The position numbers were made by a program, and so were the translations under genes. From Madurella fahalii (taxonomy: Eukaryota > Ascomycota > Sordariomycetes > Sordariales), in the NCBI GenBank assembly GCA_029876055.1, contig CM056876.1, positions 1,612,001-1,676,000 on the forward strand: DNA of 64,000 bases. The letters are read 5' to 3'. Positions 35,899 through 47,745 of this stretch are shown piece after piece. Numbering within the stretch: the stretch's first letter is position 1; each line of letters starts with the position of its first letter. Below the pieces are notes generated by a model, which did no database searches, was not told the origin of the DNA, and saw only the letters and a program-made list of their open reading frames with translations.

Positions 35899-37645
35899 AC
35901 CGCCGGGGCGGAGGGGGCAGAGGTCAATGGTGAGTTGCGGCCACTGAAACGCCGCATCGTCTGCTGGGCAAAAGGGACGCGAGGTTCCGAGTGGTCTGGC
36001 CCAAATTTGCCTCTTTCAGATGCGGGATGGCGTGTCTGCGCAGCGGTCTAGTCGTCCGGCGATACGGGTTATTCTACTGGTGAAGCAGGCAATGCCGCCC
36101 ATAGATGCAGGGCTGTTCTTAACCCGTGACATCCTTGCGGCTCCCTCTTGGCTGCACCGATGCGCGGGACTGGGTTCTGTGGGTTGATCTACTGGTTGTG
36201 GATAGTTGAGGATACGGTGAAGCAAGGAGAGGAGGCGGCTGGGAATGAATGCGCCTTTCTCGGTGTAAGAAGCCCCTTCAATCTGATCTCACGGCTCTGC
36301 CTCACCATGAGGTAGCATTCCAAAGTGGCGGCGCGGATAGGGGAACTAATGCCGTGTCGAATCCTGATGATGATTCCCCCAATGGCCGTTTCTTATACGT
36401 AGCTGCTGCGGTTAATTCACTTGGTAGATCTCGGTGTGTCTCGCATCCTCAACACCCCGGGTGATGGATGTGGTGGACGGGGAGGTGCGGGGAAGTGTGT
36501 GAGAGGTTGGGGGCAAAGACGATGCGAGAGGTGCGGGACAAACGCCCCGGGGAACAAAAAAAATTTAACACTAGTGTGTGAAAAAGATGTGAATGAGGAT
36601 TAAGTAATCAGTGCAGCCGCGGTTTGCGGTAAGCCTCGAACTGGAAACCCTTCCCCGTCGACACACGTATCTGACGCCCGAAAGGCGCGGAGGAAGTGGT
36701 AGCCAGCCATATATACGTAAAACGAGGCATCGCATCGGCTATCTACAGCCACCCATCACACCGGTTTGCAGCCATCCGGCAGCCTCGGATTTCTCGGCCA
36801 GGCGTACGAACCACGGGACTTGTTCCGGGAACAATCCTTGCGTCTCGTACAGTTGAGGCGAGCCGTGATGCGGGCGGGGTCGCGGCAAAACCCCTGCAGG
36901 GCCAATCCGTGAGCGTCATAGCATTATGAGGCTGAACGGAAAGCGCAGTTGCACCGGGGGGTCGTAGCTTTTGTCCGCCCAATCACTTCTCCTACCGTCT
37001 TCTTGTAGCCTTACGTGGGACGCTTGTTTCCTCACCGGATCCTCGCTTCTGCAAGCCGATGCCTGTCCTACTTTAGTGGTTCGTCCGTCGTCAATACATG
37101 ATGGGTGTATGGGCGCGAGGTGAGTGTCGTGCTCTACCGAACCGCTACCATGGAAGAAGCGCCCATCCCGTCGTTAAAATATGCTGTTCTTTCTGGGGCT
37201 CGGCCCCCCCCCCCAAAGCCTTGCCCCGTGGAGAAAAACGTTCTGATTCCTGGGTCCAGCCACGTTATCCTGCAAGTCGGCCAGGCCATTGGCCGCCCTA
37301 TTCGTCTGCTGTTTTGGCAAGAGAACTGCAGGTATTGCGCATGTAAAACGCCTCACACCCGGGGCGGCGAAGGGGTGAATATGTGCATAGATTGGCCTCG
37401 ACAAGGTGAGATGTGCTCTATTGCTGGGCTATATCACCATGGACCATCCCACATGCCCCTAGCTAATCGCCTGTTCCCTGCGTCATCGCTGTCCAAGCCT
37501 CGCCTTATTTCCACTCGCATTCAGCCCTGGTCTCAGTCGCCTCGTGTTGCTGTGTCTGGGACCTGACAGTTCGAGTTCTGTTTTTGTCGAGTTGCTGGGC
37601 ACGCCAGGAACCAACAGCTTCAGTGGGACGTCTCAGCCGTACGTC

Positions 37646-38173
37646 ATGACCAAACAGTGGGAGAAGTATCGGGAGATCATCATTGCGGAGTACAAGGGCC
37701 AGAACAAGCCGCTCCACGAGGTGCAGCGTATCATGCGCGAAAGATACGGGTTCAAGGCATCGTATGTGGAGCACTCCGAACTTTTCCTGCTAGGTCCCGC
37801 CCCGGTTCGGCTCCGGCATGATTTCGTACCTGGGCGGGGAGACGTTAGAGTGTTGTTGTATACAAGCCTGGCTGATTCGGTTTGGAGCTGACACTTGTGG
37901 TGACATAGCACCCGCGCATACAGATCGCGCTTCGACAGGTGGCAGATCCACAAGTACTCGCGCCGAAAGAGCACGCGCTCCACATGCGTTTCGGGTGATC
38001 CGGCGAGCCCGTCGCCGCGGCAGAGCCCTGACGTCGAGGAGAGCAGTGCGCGGGCTGTCTCTCCTTTGACCCCGAACGAGCTGCTGAGTCCAGACGTCTA
38101 CGGCATTGCTCCGACAGTTGGATCTCGGAGGCAAGATTTGCTTTGGTTCTTGAGGCCGTCGATCGGGCGCTGA
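37646..38173 (+). CDS. Clr5-domain protein, function unknown
   Basis: Exons 37646-37761 and 37909-38173 give 126 residues. The N-terminus, MTKQWEKYREIIIAEYKGQN then KPLHEVQRIMRERYGFKAS, and after the 147-base intron TRAYRSRFDRWQIHKYSRRK, form a complete Clr5 domain. That domain is found at the N-terminus of fission yeast Clr5, a heterochromatin and mating-type silencing factor, and in many filamentous-fungal proteins of unknown role. The remainder is Ser/Pro-rich (ASPSPRQSPDVEESSARAVS). The stop at 38171 may not be the real end. A second coding-like frame (38118-38490) follows, so further splicing is possible. Clr5-domain genes are usually longer, with a helical C-terminal half. Confidence 0.7.
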
Positions 38174-38490
38174 CATCGTTCCTCCACGCCAGTTCCCTTA
38201 AACTCATCACATCGGAGTCTCCATACGGCCAATTCGCAACTTCTTCCCAGCCAGCTATTTTGCAGAGCCCGGCATTCCCGCCGAGCAATTCCGGATTCCG
38301 AGTTGATCCATTCAACCCACAGGGGATCGGTTGTTACTCGCCCAGCCCGCTCTCGATATATCGGCAAGCGCCCGCGGATGGGATGGCTGTGCTTCCGGAT
38401 TCGTCCCCGCCAGGATATAACAGCACGTCCCGAGGTGGCAACCGGGCTAGTTATGCGTACTCGATGGGCTTCCTCACACCGCAGGAATAG
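38118..38490 (+). CDS. Possible 3' exon of the Clr5-domain gene
   Basis: In a frame shifted from the Clr5 exon, WISEARFALVLEAVDRALTS, then SLKLITSESPYGQFATSS and a Pro/Ser/Gly-rich tail run to a stop at 38490. Composition resembles a disordered transcription-factor tail. A good acceptor (CCGACAG) lies at 38117. The only phase-matching donor I find is the GTACTC after QIH at about 37966, which would cut the last basic residues of the Clr5 domain. It may instead be chance coding. Confidence 0.35.
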
Positions 38491-39023
38491 TGCTTGCGCA
38501 CTCGGTTCGGGACCAGCGGTACGCCAGACTGCCAGCAAGGTTCCCGTTGGAAGGAAACGTTGTTTCACCTACTAGACAGCACGCTCACTCTCCTTCCCGC
38601 TTCCTTCCGTATCTCGTAGATTTCCATGGTTGTTCCCACATCTCCTCACCGGAATAGGATCGGATTTCAATACTTCCTAGTCCAATATCCATCAGGTTGC
38701 CGAGCGGCGAGCGACATGGGGTTGCGGGACGAGAAGGTGGTCAGAGGCGGATGGACAGGAGTGGAGGTACAGTGTGCTGTTTGAGGGTGTTCTCCCTCTT
38801 GCGGTTACACCGCAACAATACTCCATACTAAAACCAGAACAAATGGTCAGTTACCCGCAAGATTCCCGCTCTGTTGCAGCTAGGTTGATAATCAGGCAGC
38901 AAGGAACCAGCGGATCGCCAACTCCATGTCCGAGCAATGGGAAAACGGCAAGGAATGATTCATCGCACGAATTTATGACCTTATAGAGAGGGGAGACGTG
39001 CTTGGGCGCTTTGGTGGAAGAGA
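38491..39023. other. Convergent 3' intergenic region
   Basis: Between the Clr5 gene (+) and NSE2 (-). No gene-like frame, RNA gene or repeat seen. Confidence 0.5.
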
Positions 39024-40357
39024 TTAGTCGTCGTCAATGTCGTCTAGACGGCGACGAGATCCGCCCCTCTCCTTTTTGATCTTAGTAGCGTCCTCGACAA
39101 TCAGACTAGAATCGGCCTCGGTATCGGATTCGGTATCAGACGTATCGTCGAGTTCTCGCCTGCTGGCTAGCTGCGCCCGCTTGATTTTCCGTAAGATTAC
39201 CTCATCGAGGTACAAGTCCTTAATGCGCAAGTCCTAACCTTGATGTTAGTGTATGAGGGTCAAGATTGCGAAGGTCACAGTGTGGTCCATACCTTGGGAC
39301 AAGAGGGGCATTTTGCCATACCGTTGTTGCTTCGTATGAACTCGATGATGGCAGACCTCTCGAACGTGTGCTTGCATTGGTGGTTGCTGTAGGGCTCCTT
39401 CATGATCTGCAACGACAGCGGGCACTTGAGATCGATGATCTCACGCTCGACCACGAGGTCCTCGTCCTCGTCGGCATCTGCTGCCACGCCCTTGGTTGGT
39501 CTGCCCTGCTCATCGAACCAAGTGGATGCGTCAGGGAGCGGGACCTGGTCTTCTGGGTGTATAGCGTCGTGCCAGTTTTTCTTGAACGAGATATAGTCGT
39601 TGTTGAGCGCATACCGCCGATGAGGACTCAATGCTCTGTATTCGTCCATCTTGGCTTTGCGAGCAGCCTCCAGCAACTCAGCCACACCCATTATAGGAGG
39701 AATATCGGCAGCTGCATCATCAACATTGTCCATGTCCTCCTCCTCATCATCATCATCATCTTGGGCCAAAGCTGCATCGACGTCTTCGTCATCATCACCG
39801 CCGACTACGCGCCGCTTTGGCGCCCTCTTATCCTTCGGCCTCCGCAGCTTGGGTTCCGGTCGGGGCTGCTGCGCGTTTAAGCCTTGCAACACCATCTCCA
39901 ACACCGTCTGTTGGTCCTCGAGCTCAGCGCGTGAGTCGATCACCCAGCGCAATGCCTCCTCGGACGAGTCGGTTAGCTCTTCGACCACAGCTTCTAGCTG
40001 CGCGACGTATTCCTCCAGCCGCATCTCAGCCTCGGTCCTGTCCTCGACGCCCCTCGCCCGCCGCTTCTCCGCCATGGCTGCCAAGGCCTGCTTACGAGAA
40101 AAGAGCACATCATTGATGCTGCCGACGCTCTCAAAGAGGTAGGTGGACGACTTGGTGAGGTGCTTCTCGTACTTGCGCCGCCCGCTGTCGGTTTCGCGGC
40201 TGCTGGATAGGCTTGCCAATTTTTGCTTGGTCCGTTCATCCATGGGATAGGCCGGTGGTTCGTAGGGTGGCAGCTCTAGGGGACGATCAGGGGCGCCCGA
40301 GCGGCCTGACGGAGTAGCATCCGGTCGACGGGCTCGTTGGAGGAGCCGCGGTGGCAT
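39024..40357 (-). CDS. NSE2: SUMO E3 ligase Nse2 / Mms21 of the SMC5-SMC6 complex
   Basis: Nse2 is the SP-RING SUMO ligase subunit of the SMC5/6 complex, which acts in recombination repair and replication-fork recovery. Exons 40357-39293 and 39233-39024 give 424 residues; the start is MPPRLLQRARRPD. The N-terminal half is helical with YEKHLTKSSTYLFESVGSIN and LEEYVAQLEAVVEELTDSSE, the part that docks on the Smc5 coiled coil. A strongly acidic run (GGDDDEDVDAALAQDDDDDE) follows. The SP-RING is EIIDLKCPLSLQIMKEPYSN then HQCKHTFERSAIIEFI and MAKCPSCPK, with the expected Cys and His positions. The intron lies just after the last Cys pair. The second exon has EVILRKIKRAQLASR and an acidic tail ending in DDIDDD. 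Confidence 0.95.
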
Positions 40358-40994
40358 GGTGCTTGACAACTTGAGTGAAAGATTGGGAAATAAAGTACAA
40401 AGCCGCGTGATCTAATCCGCAGTCTGGATACTGTAGGACGAGAGCCGATGGTTTATTGTAGATGTGTTGTATGTGATGACACTGCGGGGTAGCTGAGAGA
40501 ACGGTTTTCTCGCTATCCTACAGCGACGCGTGGCCAGGAATGAAACGCGTTTGGGTCTGGTACGTCTACTTCTTTGTGGAACCGAATGCAGGGATCCAAG
40601 TTCAAGGGTTTGCGCTAGCCTGATATAGTAACGTTAGCCCATGTACAGTACACTACCCTATGTGTAAGTTATCTACTGGAAGTAATTCCGCAAACTTCGG
40701 TTTTCCCTCTTCCGTTTTTCCTCTTTTCCTTCCTCCACTAGAAGACCATTGCTGGAATACTAGCGACTGGCTGCTAAGCACTGCGATACCCAGACTCAAG
40801 ATTTCAGGCTTGTTTATGGATTTGTCCCGAACCAGATTATTTACGAGGAACTTGTACCCATCTATAGGCAGATGCTTATCTTTCCCATGACAGACCATGC
40901 TGCTCACCACGCTCTAGTGTATGCCTGCATGCTGCTGCTTTCTCGCCCTGTTCGCCTGATGCAAACCCTTTTTGCCTTGTACCGCGCCTCAGCC
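40358..40994. other. Intergenic between NSE2 and the cellobiohydrolase gene
   Basis: It should hold the NSE2 promoter and the 3' UTR of the GH7 gene; both genes are on the minus strand. No gene-like frame or repeat seen. Confidence 0.5.
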
Positions 40995-42630
40995 TTACGG
41001 CTGCTTGAACGTCGAGCCGATAGGACCAAACTTGATGTTCGCTGTCATGATGTCAGTCAACCGCTTCTCACACAGAGAGGGGAGGGGAGAAGGGGGAGAG
41101 AATCAAAAAGAAAAACTCACAGAAAATAACCTGATCACTCGCTTGCTCGCTCTCAACGTCCGCCGGCACACCAGAGGTAGTCTCACAGCTGCCCCTCGCC
41201 TTTCCAGGCTCATCCGTGCCCGCATCCGTCGGGTACGTAGAGTCGAGCCACAGCATGTTCGCATAATGATCGTCCCACAGCGACATGACGAGCACCATTG
41301 GGGCCTCCACGCCCTTGCTGAACTGGGCCATGCCGCCCTTCTCCTCGAAGTAGTCGCGGTCGCCAAACGCCACCTTTTGCGCCTTGCAGAACTCGGTCGT
41401 GATGCTGTTGCCCGGGTTACCGTCGATGGCGCTCTCGGCGTTGGGGATCACCTTGCCGCCCTGCACATAGAAGCGCTTGATGTCGGACAGCTGGCCGTCA
41501 CTGCCCTTGAGAAATTGCGTGACCACGGTGAACTTCTTGGTCGTGTCGACCGTCATGCCCGGGCCGTAAAAGTCCTGCACTCCCTGGCGATATGCGTTGA
41601 AGTCGCAGCCGTCCGGGTCGCACGTGCCGGCGTACCGGGTGTCCGAGTAAGTTCCGCCGCAGGCGTCGCCTTCGCAGCGGTGCTGGCCGGGAGTTGTACA
41701 GGGGTGTGGGGTGTAGGCGGTGGAGATGGAATTAGCTTCCCTGTGGTTTTATCATTTGGTTAGAGGAGGTAGGGAATGAATAGAGAGGGGTGTTGGCTCT
41801 TGGTACGCACCAGATATCCATCTCTGTACAGCAGGAACCGTATTGGCCGACGCCAGCGTTGGCGTCATTGGAGGACCCCTCCCAGTTGCCGACGTTGGCT
41901 TCGCCGTTGATGAACTTCAGGTCGCGGGGGCACTGCGCGTCGCAGTAACCCGTACCGTACTTGGCGCCAGCCTTGTTACCCGGGTACTTGGACGCTCCAC
42001 CATCCTCGTCCATGGAGACGAAGTATAGAGCGCCGTTAAGGCCGCAGCTTAGCCATAGGTTAGCGTGCGGTTGGCGGACATGCGGTATCTGCCTTCTTGG
42101 CTTACCCGAGCTTCGAGGTGTCCACGTCAAAGGTGAACTCGTTGCCAAGAAGAGTGAACATCTGGTATTTGGTGGCGCTTGCCATCAAGTACAGGCGAGA
42201 ACCAATATTGGTGGCTGGCCGTCATCCGTCAGCAATCCACTCTCTCCCGTCTGGAAGGATACTCCTAGTACTCACAGAACTCTCCTTTGGTGACAAACTT
42301 GAGGGTCAGGGCGTTCCCGCTGGTCGAAGCGCCATAGGTGCCCGAATAGTCGGCACCATCGACAGCGCAGTTCGACGCACAGCTCTTGGAGTCCTTGCAG
42401 ATGGTCGTGTTCCACGAGTTGCCGCTGTAGCAGTTGGTGTAACCATTCTTGTCGTGGACCCAGCGCCAGTTGGAGTCGATAGTGACCTCTCCGTTCACAT
42501 TTGTGCATGACCCGCTGGAATTGCACTTCTGCCATGTCAACCTTGGATGTGTCTCAGTCGTCTCTTTGCCGACCTGCTGGGCAGCAGCCATGCCCATGAG
42601 GGCGGCGAAGGCGGCGAGCTTGGTGACCAT
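40995..42630 (-). CDS. cbh1: Cellobiohydrolase, glycoside hydrolase family 7, without cellulose-binding module
   Basis: A secreted reducing-end exocellulase releasing cellobiose with retention of configuration. Exons 42630-42276, 42214-42106, 42047-41811, 41740-41121 and 41041-40995 join to 455 residues. The signal peptide is MVTKLAAFAALMGMAAA, with mature protein probably starting at the following QQ. The family starts THPRLTWQKC and WRWVHDKNGYTNCYSGNSWN. The catalytic motif EMDIWEAN, with nucleophile, assisting Asp and acid/base, spans the third intron. SLWDDHYANMLWLDSTYPTD and the C-terminal IFSNIKFGPIGSTFKQP are diagnostic. The protein ends right after the catalytic domain: there is no linker or CBM1. 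Presence of the exo-loop region and substrate-tunnel segments favours cellobiohydrolase over endoglucanase I. Expected to be cellulose-induced and glucose-repressed. Confidence 0.95.
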
Positions 42631-43500
42631 CTTGGTAAAGTACAAACTATGTTTGATGGGAGGTGTTTAAGGGCGAAGTGGACGCCCAGCTCCGACGAGG
42701 CAGGAGAGATTCGGCATGTCTTTATAGGTGCCAATGCCCTCCTATCTTCTCAGGACCGTGATGGTCCGTTCCCTGCGTCTCAGGAGGAACCACAGCCCGA
42801 ACCGCAGTTTGCAATTCAGGCAGGAGAGCGCTTGTCGGTAGGATGGCCCTGCAAGCCGAAACCATATTCGCTCATAGAAATCGAGGCTAAGATGAGAAGC
42901 CTTTCAGTAAATGAGATGCTATAAGAATCAACAGCATGGGTTGTTCCATAGACGGCTCAGGAGCAATCTATCCCTTCCGAAGGAACTACCTTGCGGCTAC
43001 TTGCCGCTCGGCTTTGATGAAGCTGAGTGACCGAGATATAAGAGAGTGAAATGTTCCGCGAGAGACGGCTTTGATGCCTGCAGATGTTCCATTGCTAAGG
43101 CACGGGGACCCGGGTTTCAAAGAGGAGTCTTCCCCAGTATGAGATGATTCGTGGGGAGAGCCTAAGAAATCCGTTGACGTCCCAGGGCAAGGCACCGAGG
43201 ATACCCCCAAGTTTGTGGCATCCGGTTTCTATTGAGCACGGCCGGTTGCGAGAGAAGGGTAGAACGGCTGCAAGCAGTGGGTCAGGATAACCCTCCCTCT
43301 TGGCTGGGTCATCATCCTAGTCATTAGCCAACCAGGTGAATCTCACTTGAGCCATCTCCTGACTTGCGGAGAACAAGGAAGCTCCGTCACTCGGATCGCC
43401 ATTCAGCGCTTATGGGGACGGCAAGGAAGGGCCGAAAACCTGTGGGGAAGCGTGGGAGGACGGCTGTGGGAGGCTAAAGTTGCAGGTGGCGGCGAGAAAC
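42631..43500 (-). promoter_or_regulatory. Candidate cellobiohydrolase promoter
   Basis: Reading towards the gene, a TATAAA box lies at 42726-42721, about 90 bases before the start codon. GGCTAA motifs, the core of XlnR/Xyr1 activator sites, occur at 42885-42890 (+), 43324-43329 (-) and 43472-43477 (+). GTGGGG sequences matching the CreA repressor consensus SYGGRG occur at 43151-43156 and 43442-43447. The motifs are short and could occur by chance; their presence upstream of a cellulase is what makes them notable. Confidence 0.5.
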
Positions 43501-45433
43501 CGCGTGCAGGATGAGCGGGAGCTGTGGTAGACAAGTGGATCTTTGACTTTCAGGCCGCCCCTGCTCCGCCGCGTTAAGGGACTCTCCAAGGTGTCACGCA
43601 AGGTTGAGTACGGTTTGCGGGCAGGAGACCCCACCTACGCTTCAAGATATGGCGCGGAAAGCTCAGCCGCCTCAATGGTCTCCGGGTAAAAGCTCATTTT
43701 TAGATGCACGAGCTGGTACAGGAGCAGTGTCTTAAGGAAGAATGCGCAGCGTAGTTAGGCGTCGAGAACAGGGGCAACATGAGGTTTACCAGTTTCCCCA
43801 CGGCCTCCGGTTGGAGAAGGTAAAAACAAGGCGAGGATCTCCAACTTGGCAAGAGCCTCAGGTCTCGGCGCCGCGCGACGAGAAATACTCCGGTGCGGGG
43901 AGGCATCTGTGGAGAGTTTGTGACGCTCTGGGCCAAACCCATCGGAGAGGTTCAGATATTGCCGAGACCCCGTACCGAAAAGTACTCATCCGGACGCCAG
44001 TCATACAACGTTACGCACGTGTGAACGGATGGGCGCGTGGTCAGTTAGCCTGTTCACAACGGAAGAGTTGGATGACGGTTCCTGTTGCCAGAATCGCCTG
44101 CTATAGGAGCGCTTCGTGCAAGATCTCGACGGGTCAGATGCTCGGGGCCATCAGTAGAGAAAACTTATGAGTGGTCATCCACGCCGCGGGAGGCGCTCCC
44201 GTCGCTATGGTGGGCGAATGAGGAGCTGTGGATAAGCCAAAGAGGCTGTCCGGGATATATTAGCAGCCGTCTGCCTTTAGCCAGCACTACAACCTCGGAG
44301 CATCGGACTCAGCAGATTACAGCGGGCTGAGGCTGTGGAACGAAATGTCAGAGAACTAGTAAGGCAAGCCCTGGTCAGCCGCTCTACGGCCGTCTATTCT
44401 CATACTCCACCAATATGTAAACTCGATGGATGTGGTGGTATAGCGAGGACGGATGGCAGCTTCCGGCATAAACGCGGAACGTCTCAAGACGCTGTTTTCT
44501 TTCGGGGCCGCTCAGACCTGCAGACAATACGATACAATGTCGGCAATTGACTTACACTGCGGGATGGCTCCGTCATTGCTATACAGCTTTTAACCTAGTC
44601 CTTGCTGTTGATAGCAAAGGTGACTAGGGCTTAGTGGAGATATCGTTAGCAAGACTGTAATTCACCCTTGTCAGCACGGGAAGCTCCAAATCTAGAAACC
44701 CCAATATTAAGCAACGGAACCAAGAAAATGGCCGAGAACGACGAGAAGCGGGAAGTGGGCTCTTCCAGGTAATGACCAAAACTCTGACAGAAGCAACTCA
44801 ACATTGCCCCGCATTCTCAACGAAGTACGCCACCAGGGCTTGTTATGCTACTGTTATTGCTTGTTATCCGGTATAAGAGACAAAGAACTAACGGCGACAA
44901 CCCCTGGCGTCAATATCCTTGCAGATGCTTCAAGTCGGAGAGAAGAAAAAAAAAAGGCGCAGTTGTAAATGAAAACGATGGCAATAGGTGCAAGGCGGCT
45001 GTAGACCAATCGGCAGTCCTAGGACTAGGTGCCTAGTTATCTGCGAGACTCAAGCGAGGAGCTTTGAACCCAGAAAGCCTGCCGTGTTAGTTGCAGAGTC
45101 TTCCTATGTCGAAATCCCACATCTGAACTCCAAGCTGCCAGCAGGGACACTTTCCGTGCCAAGTTCTCCTTTCCATTCACCACCTTTTTCAGCAAAACAT
45201 AACGGCGGGGAACGACCGGAACGTACGGATATGGTTGTCGTGTATTAGATAATCAAGTGCCTTACCATTCGGGAGCCGCCACTGAAGGTCCGGTACGGAG
45301 CTTCCGGGGACGCGGGGCGAAGGCCTAACGGAGGCCGACTCAGCCATCCATGGAATAAAGAAACATTTATCGACTCTAACCACATGCCCACCATACGTAA
45401 CGAAGAAAACAGAAACGAAAGCTTTACCTGAAA
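43501..45433. other. Intergenic, distal part of the cellulase/cupin divergent region
   Basis: The cellobiohydrolase and cupin genes diverge from a 2.8 kb region. In this distal part I see no convincing gene, RNA gene or repeat. Open frames at 43742-44550 are not protein-like. Confidence 0.5.
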
Positions 45434-46128
45434 ATGCCCATCCGAGGTCCTGTCCCTGTGAAACTCTACAAAAAGGAAGCGGCCGAAACGCTCCGCGTCG
45501 GCCCGATGACAATCCGCGTCTACGAAGATGGTTCTCTGACTGAAAATCGAGTCAGCGCCGTGTTGCTGGAAGTCCCTGCAGGAAAGAGTGGACCGCCGAT
45601 GCACTGGCACCGTTTTCACGATGAGCTGTTCCTTATCACGAAGGGTACTTCCTTACCAGCAAATTAACCCCAGTCCGTCTTTGAGCGGGTCGTATGTTTG
45701 TTGACCAGAAGAACACTACCAGGAACTATGACATTCGTCACTCCAGACGGCGAGGTGACAGCCTCAGAGGGAGACCTCATGACTGTCCCACCTGGAGCGA
45801 TCCACACGTTCAAAAACCCGTCACAGACAGAGGATTGCGAGTGTTACATGACTGCCACTCCGGGTAAACTCTCCCGCACTTTACTTCCGAGTTGAGTTGT
45901 CTTCTGACTGTGGTGCTGGGGCAGGACATTATGTCGATTGTGAGTTCGTTCTACCCTTTCTCTAGACTGAGGATGAAGGAAAAAGAGAGCCCCTGTTGAC
46001 CCAAGCGGTCAGATTTCCGAATGCTCGCGAAGGCGTCTGAGTCAGGCAAGCAGCTCGATGCCGGGGAAGTGCAGCATTTGATGGCCTTGTTTGGGACCTT
46101 TCCGCCGGATGTCGAGTCGGAGCCGTGA
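45434..46128 (+). CDS. Small cupin-domain protein
   Basis: Exons 45434-45644, 45723-45863, 45925-45939 and 46013-46128 give 160 residues. Cupin motif 1 is GPPMHWHRFHDELFLITKG and motif 2 is MTVPPGAIHTFKNPS, so the metal ligands (two or three His, Glu) are present. Between them runs GTMTFVTPDGEVTASEGDLM. The third exon is only 15 bases (GHYVDY across the joins); including it gives CYMTATPGHYVDYFRMLAKA, the usual sequence after the cupin barrel in this fungal group. The end is FGTFPPDVESEP. There is no signal peptide, so the protein is probably cytosolic. The substrate is unknown; cupin_2 proteins include dioxygenases and isomerases. Skipping the 15-base exon would keep frame. Confidence 0.88.
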
Positions 46129-46354
46129 AGAACTGATGGGGCGAACATGCGAGAGAACATTGAAAGTAGACTGATCGTGTACAGGCGGTCCCGTGTGTAC
46201 CTCGATCTATCCCAGCCTTGATCGACGTAACTGTCAAGATCTGGCTAGTCGCAACTATCTAGAGGAACCGTGCCGTGCAACGTCGACTCCAACTGTAGAC
46301 TAGCCAAGAATAGACGAGTCGACGGACTTCATTGTCCGTTCGAACAGCATCAGG

Positions 46355-47745
46355 TCAAGCGGCTTTTCCCCGTAGCCTCCCCGAACGCCGTCTTCCGGAA
46401 TCTGTCTCGGCATCGACCGTTATCTTTTCCGCCGCCTTAGCAGATTTCTCGACGCGCGCCTTTGACGGCTTCTCCGGTACGGTCCTGCTCTTTTTCGCAG
46501 GCTTCTCATCCTCGTCGGCGTTCCTCCTCTTCTTGGTTTGAGGCTGACCTTCTTCCGACTTGACAGCCTTTGACCTGGACACCACTTTAGGTTTCGGCTC
46601 CTCCGGGTCGGACTCGATGAGCTCCTCCTTTACACCAGGCACAACACGGCCGCTTTTCTTCTGAAGATCTGGTGCGTAACAGCTCGTCCTCCCGCCGACG
46701 GTTAGGAAAGCCAACTTCTCACCGCTAGGCAGATGACCGACTGTCCCCTTCTGCCCTTTGCTCCACCGGTAGTGGAACAGCCAATCCTTGGGGAACTGGT
46801 CCGAGTCCCCAAGCTTGTCGACGGCGAACTGGCATACATGACGGATCGACTCGTAGAGCGTCTTGATCTGATCGTCGCTGAAGTCATCGCAGTATTGTTC
46901 GGGATGCAGCCTCGCCTGATACAAGACCTCGTCACCAACCCAGTTTCCAACCCCGCTTATTACGCTCTGGTCGAGAAGAAGAGCCTTAATCGGGACATGC
47001 CGGGAGCGCATTTTCCCTCGTAGAAACTCCTCGGTGAAGATACCGGTGTCTACAACCGGATCCGGGCCGTTTTCCACAAGTGGCGAGTATTTCCGGATAT
47101 CCTCCCCTGGGCAATCAACTAGTCGGACGCGGCCGAAGCGCCGGGGATCAGTGAAAGCGACCTCGACGGCAGGGTCTTCCGTTTTCAGTTGGAACTTCCA
47201 GTACTTTGGCGGCCAGGCATCTCTTTCTTCTGGTTTCATCTTCTTGTAATAGTTGGTGTATGCTGTTCGGTCGCCCTTTATATGTATCCAGCCTGCAGGG
47301 ACGGTTAGTTGCTGGCAGTACCGAGGTCTCCGAGGATCAGCTTACCAGTCATGCCAAAGTGCATTACGGGATGTGGCGGCCGATCGAGAACCAGCCTCGT
47401 ACAAGTTAGAATAATGCAACTCCATAGATAGTAAGTAACATACCAGAAGTATTTACCCTGTGTTCCCGCGGAGAGGACCTGCTCGAGGTCAGAATATGCA
47501 CAGTTCAACCGGCACTCGGTAGCATACCTTCTTCCCCGTCAATGCTGCAGCAACGTCTGCACCCGTGGTCCCGACCTTACCAAAAACATTGGTGTCTTCT
47601 ACCGCCGTGGCCGTCTTGATCGTCTTGCCAACCAAGTGGAGGCGCAGATAATGGACGATCCGGGCGACTGCAAGATGTTTGTCAGCGGTGAGTGGAGGAG
47701 ATGAATGCGTGGCCGGCAGAACCTACTTTCAGCAATTTCAGGCAT
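46355..47745 (-). CDS. Formamidopyrimidine-DNA glycosylase (Fpg/Nei family)
   Basis: A base-excision repair enzyme removing oxidised purines, with AP lyase activity. Exons 47745-47727, 47667-47528, 47478-47444, 47395-47346 and 47292-46355 give 393 residues; the first is 19 bases. The mature N-terminus PEIAEIARIVHYLR supplies the catalytic Pro and Glu. KVLSAGTQGKYFWLVL, HFGMTGWIHIKG, FTDPRRFGRVRLV and LLLDQSVISGVGNWVGDEVL follow, the last being the helix-two-turn-helix. LPSGEKLAFLTVGGRTSCYAPDLQK replaces the bacterial zinc finger, as in plant and fungal Fpg. A disordered Lys/Arg-rich tail of about 110 residues ends SGRRRSGRLRGKAA and may serve in nuclear import or DNA binding. The gene ends about 230 bases from the cupin gene, convergently. 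Confidence 0.94.

Larger units (their letters stand above)
34876..37645. other. Intergenic, 2.8 kb, with simple and tandem repeats
   Basis: Between SLM1 and the Clr5 gene. It holds a G14 run, a CT-rich minisatellite and a 58-base imperfect tandem duplication (listed separately), plus a C11 run at 37204-37214. Open frames are short and not protein-like. Confidence 0.5.
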
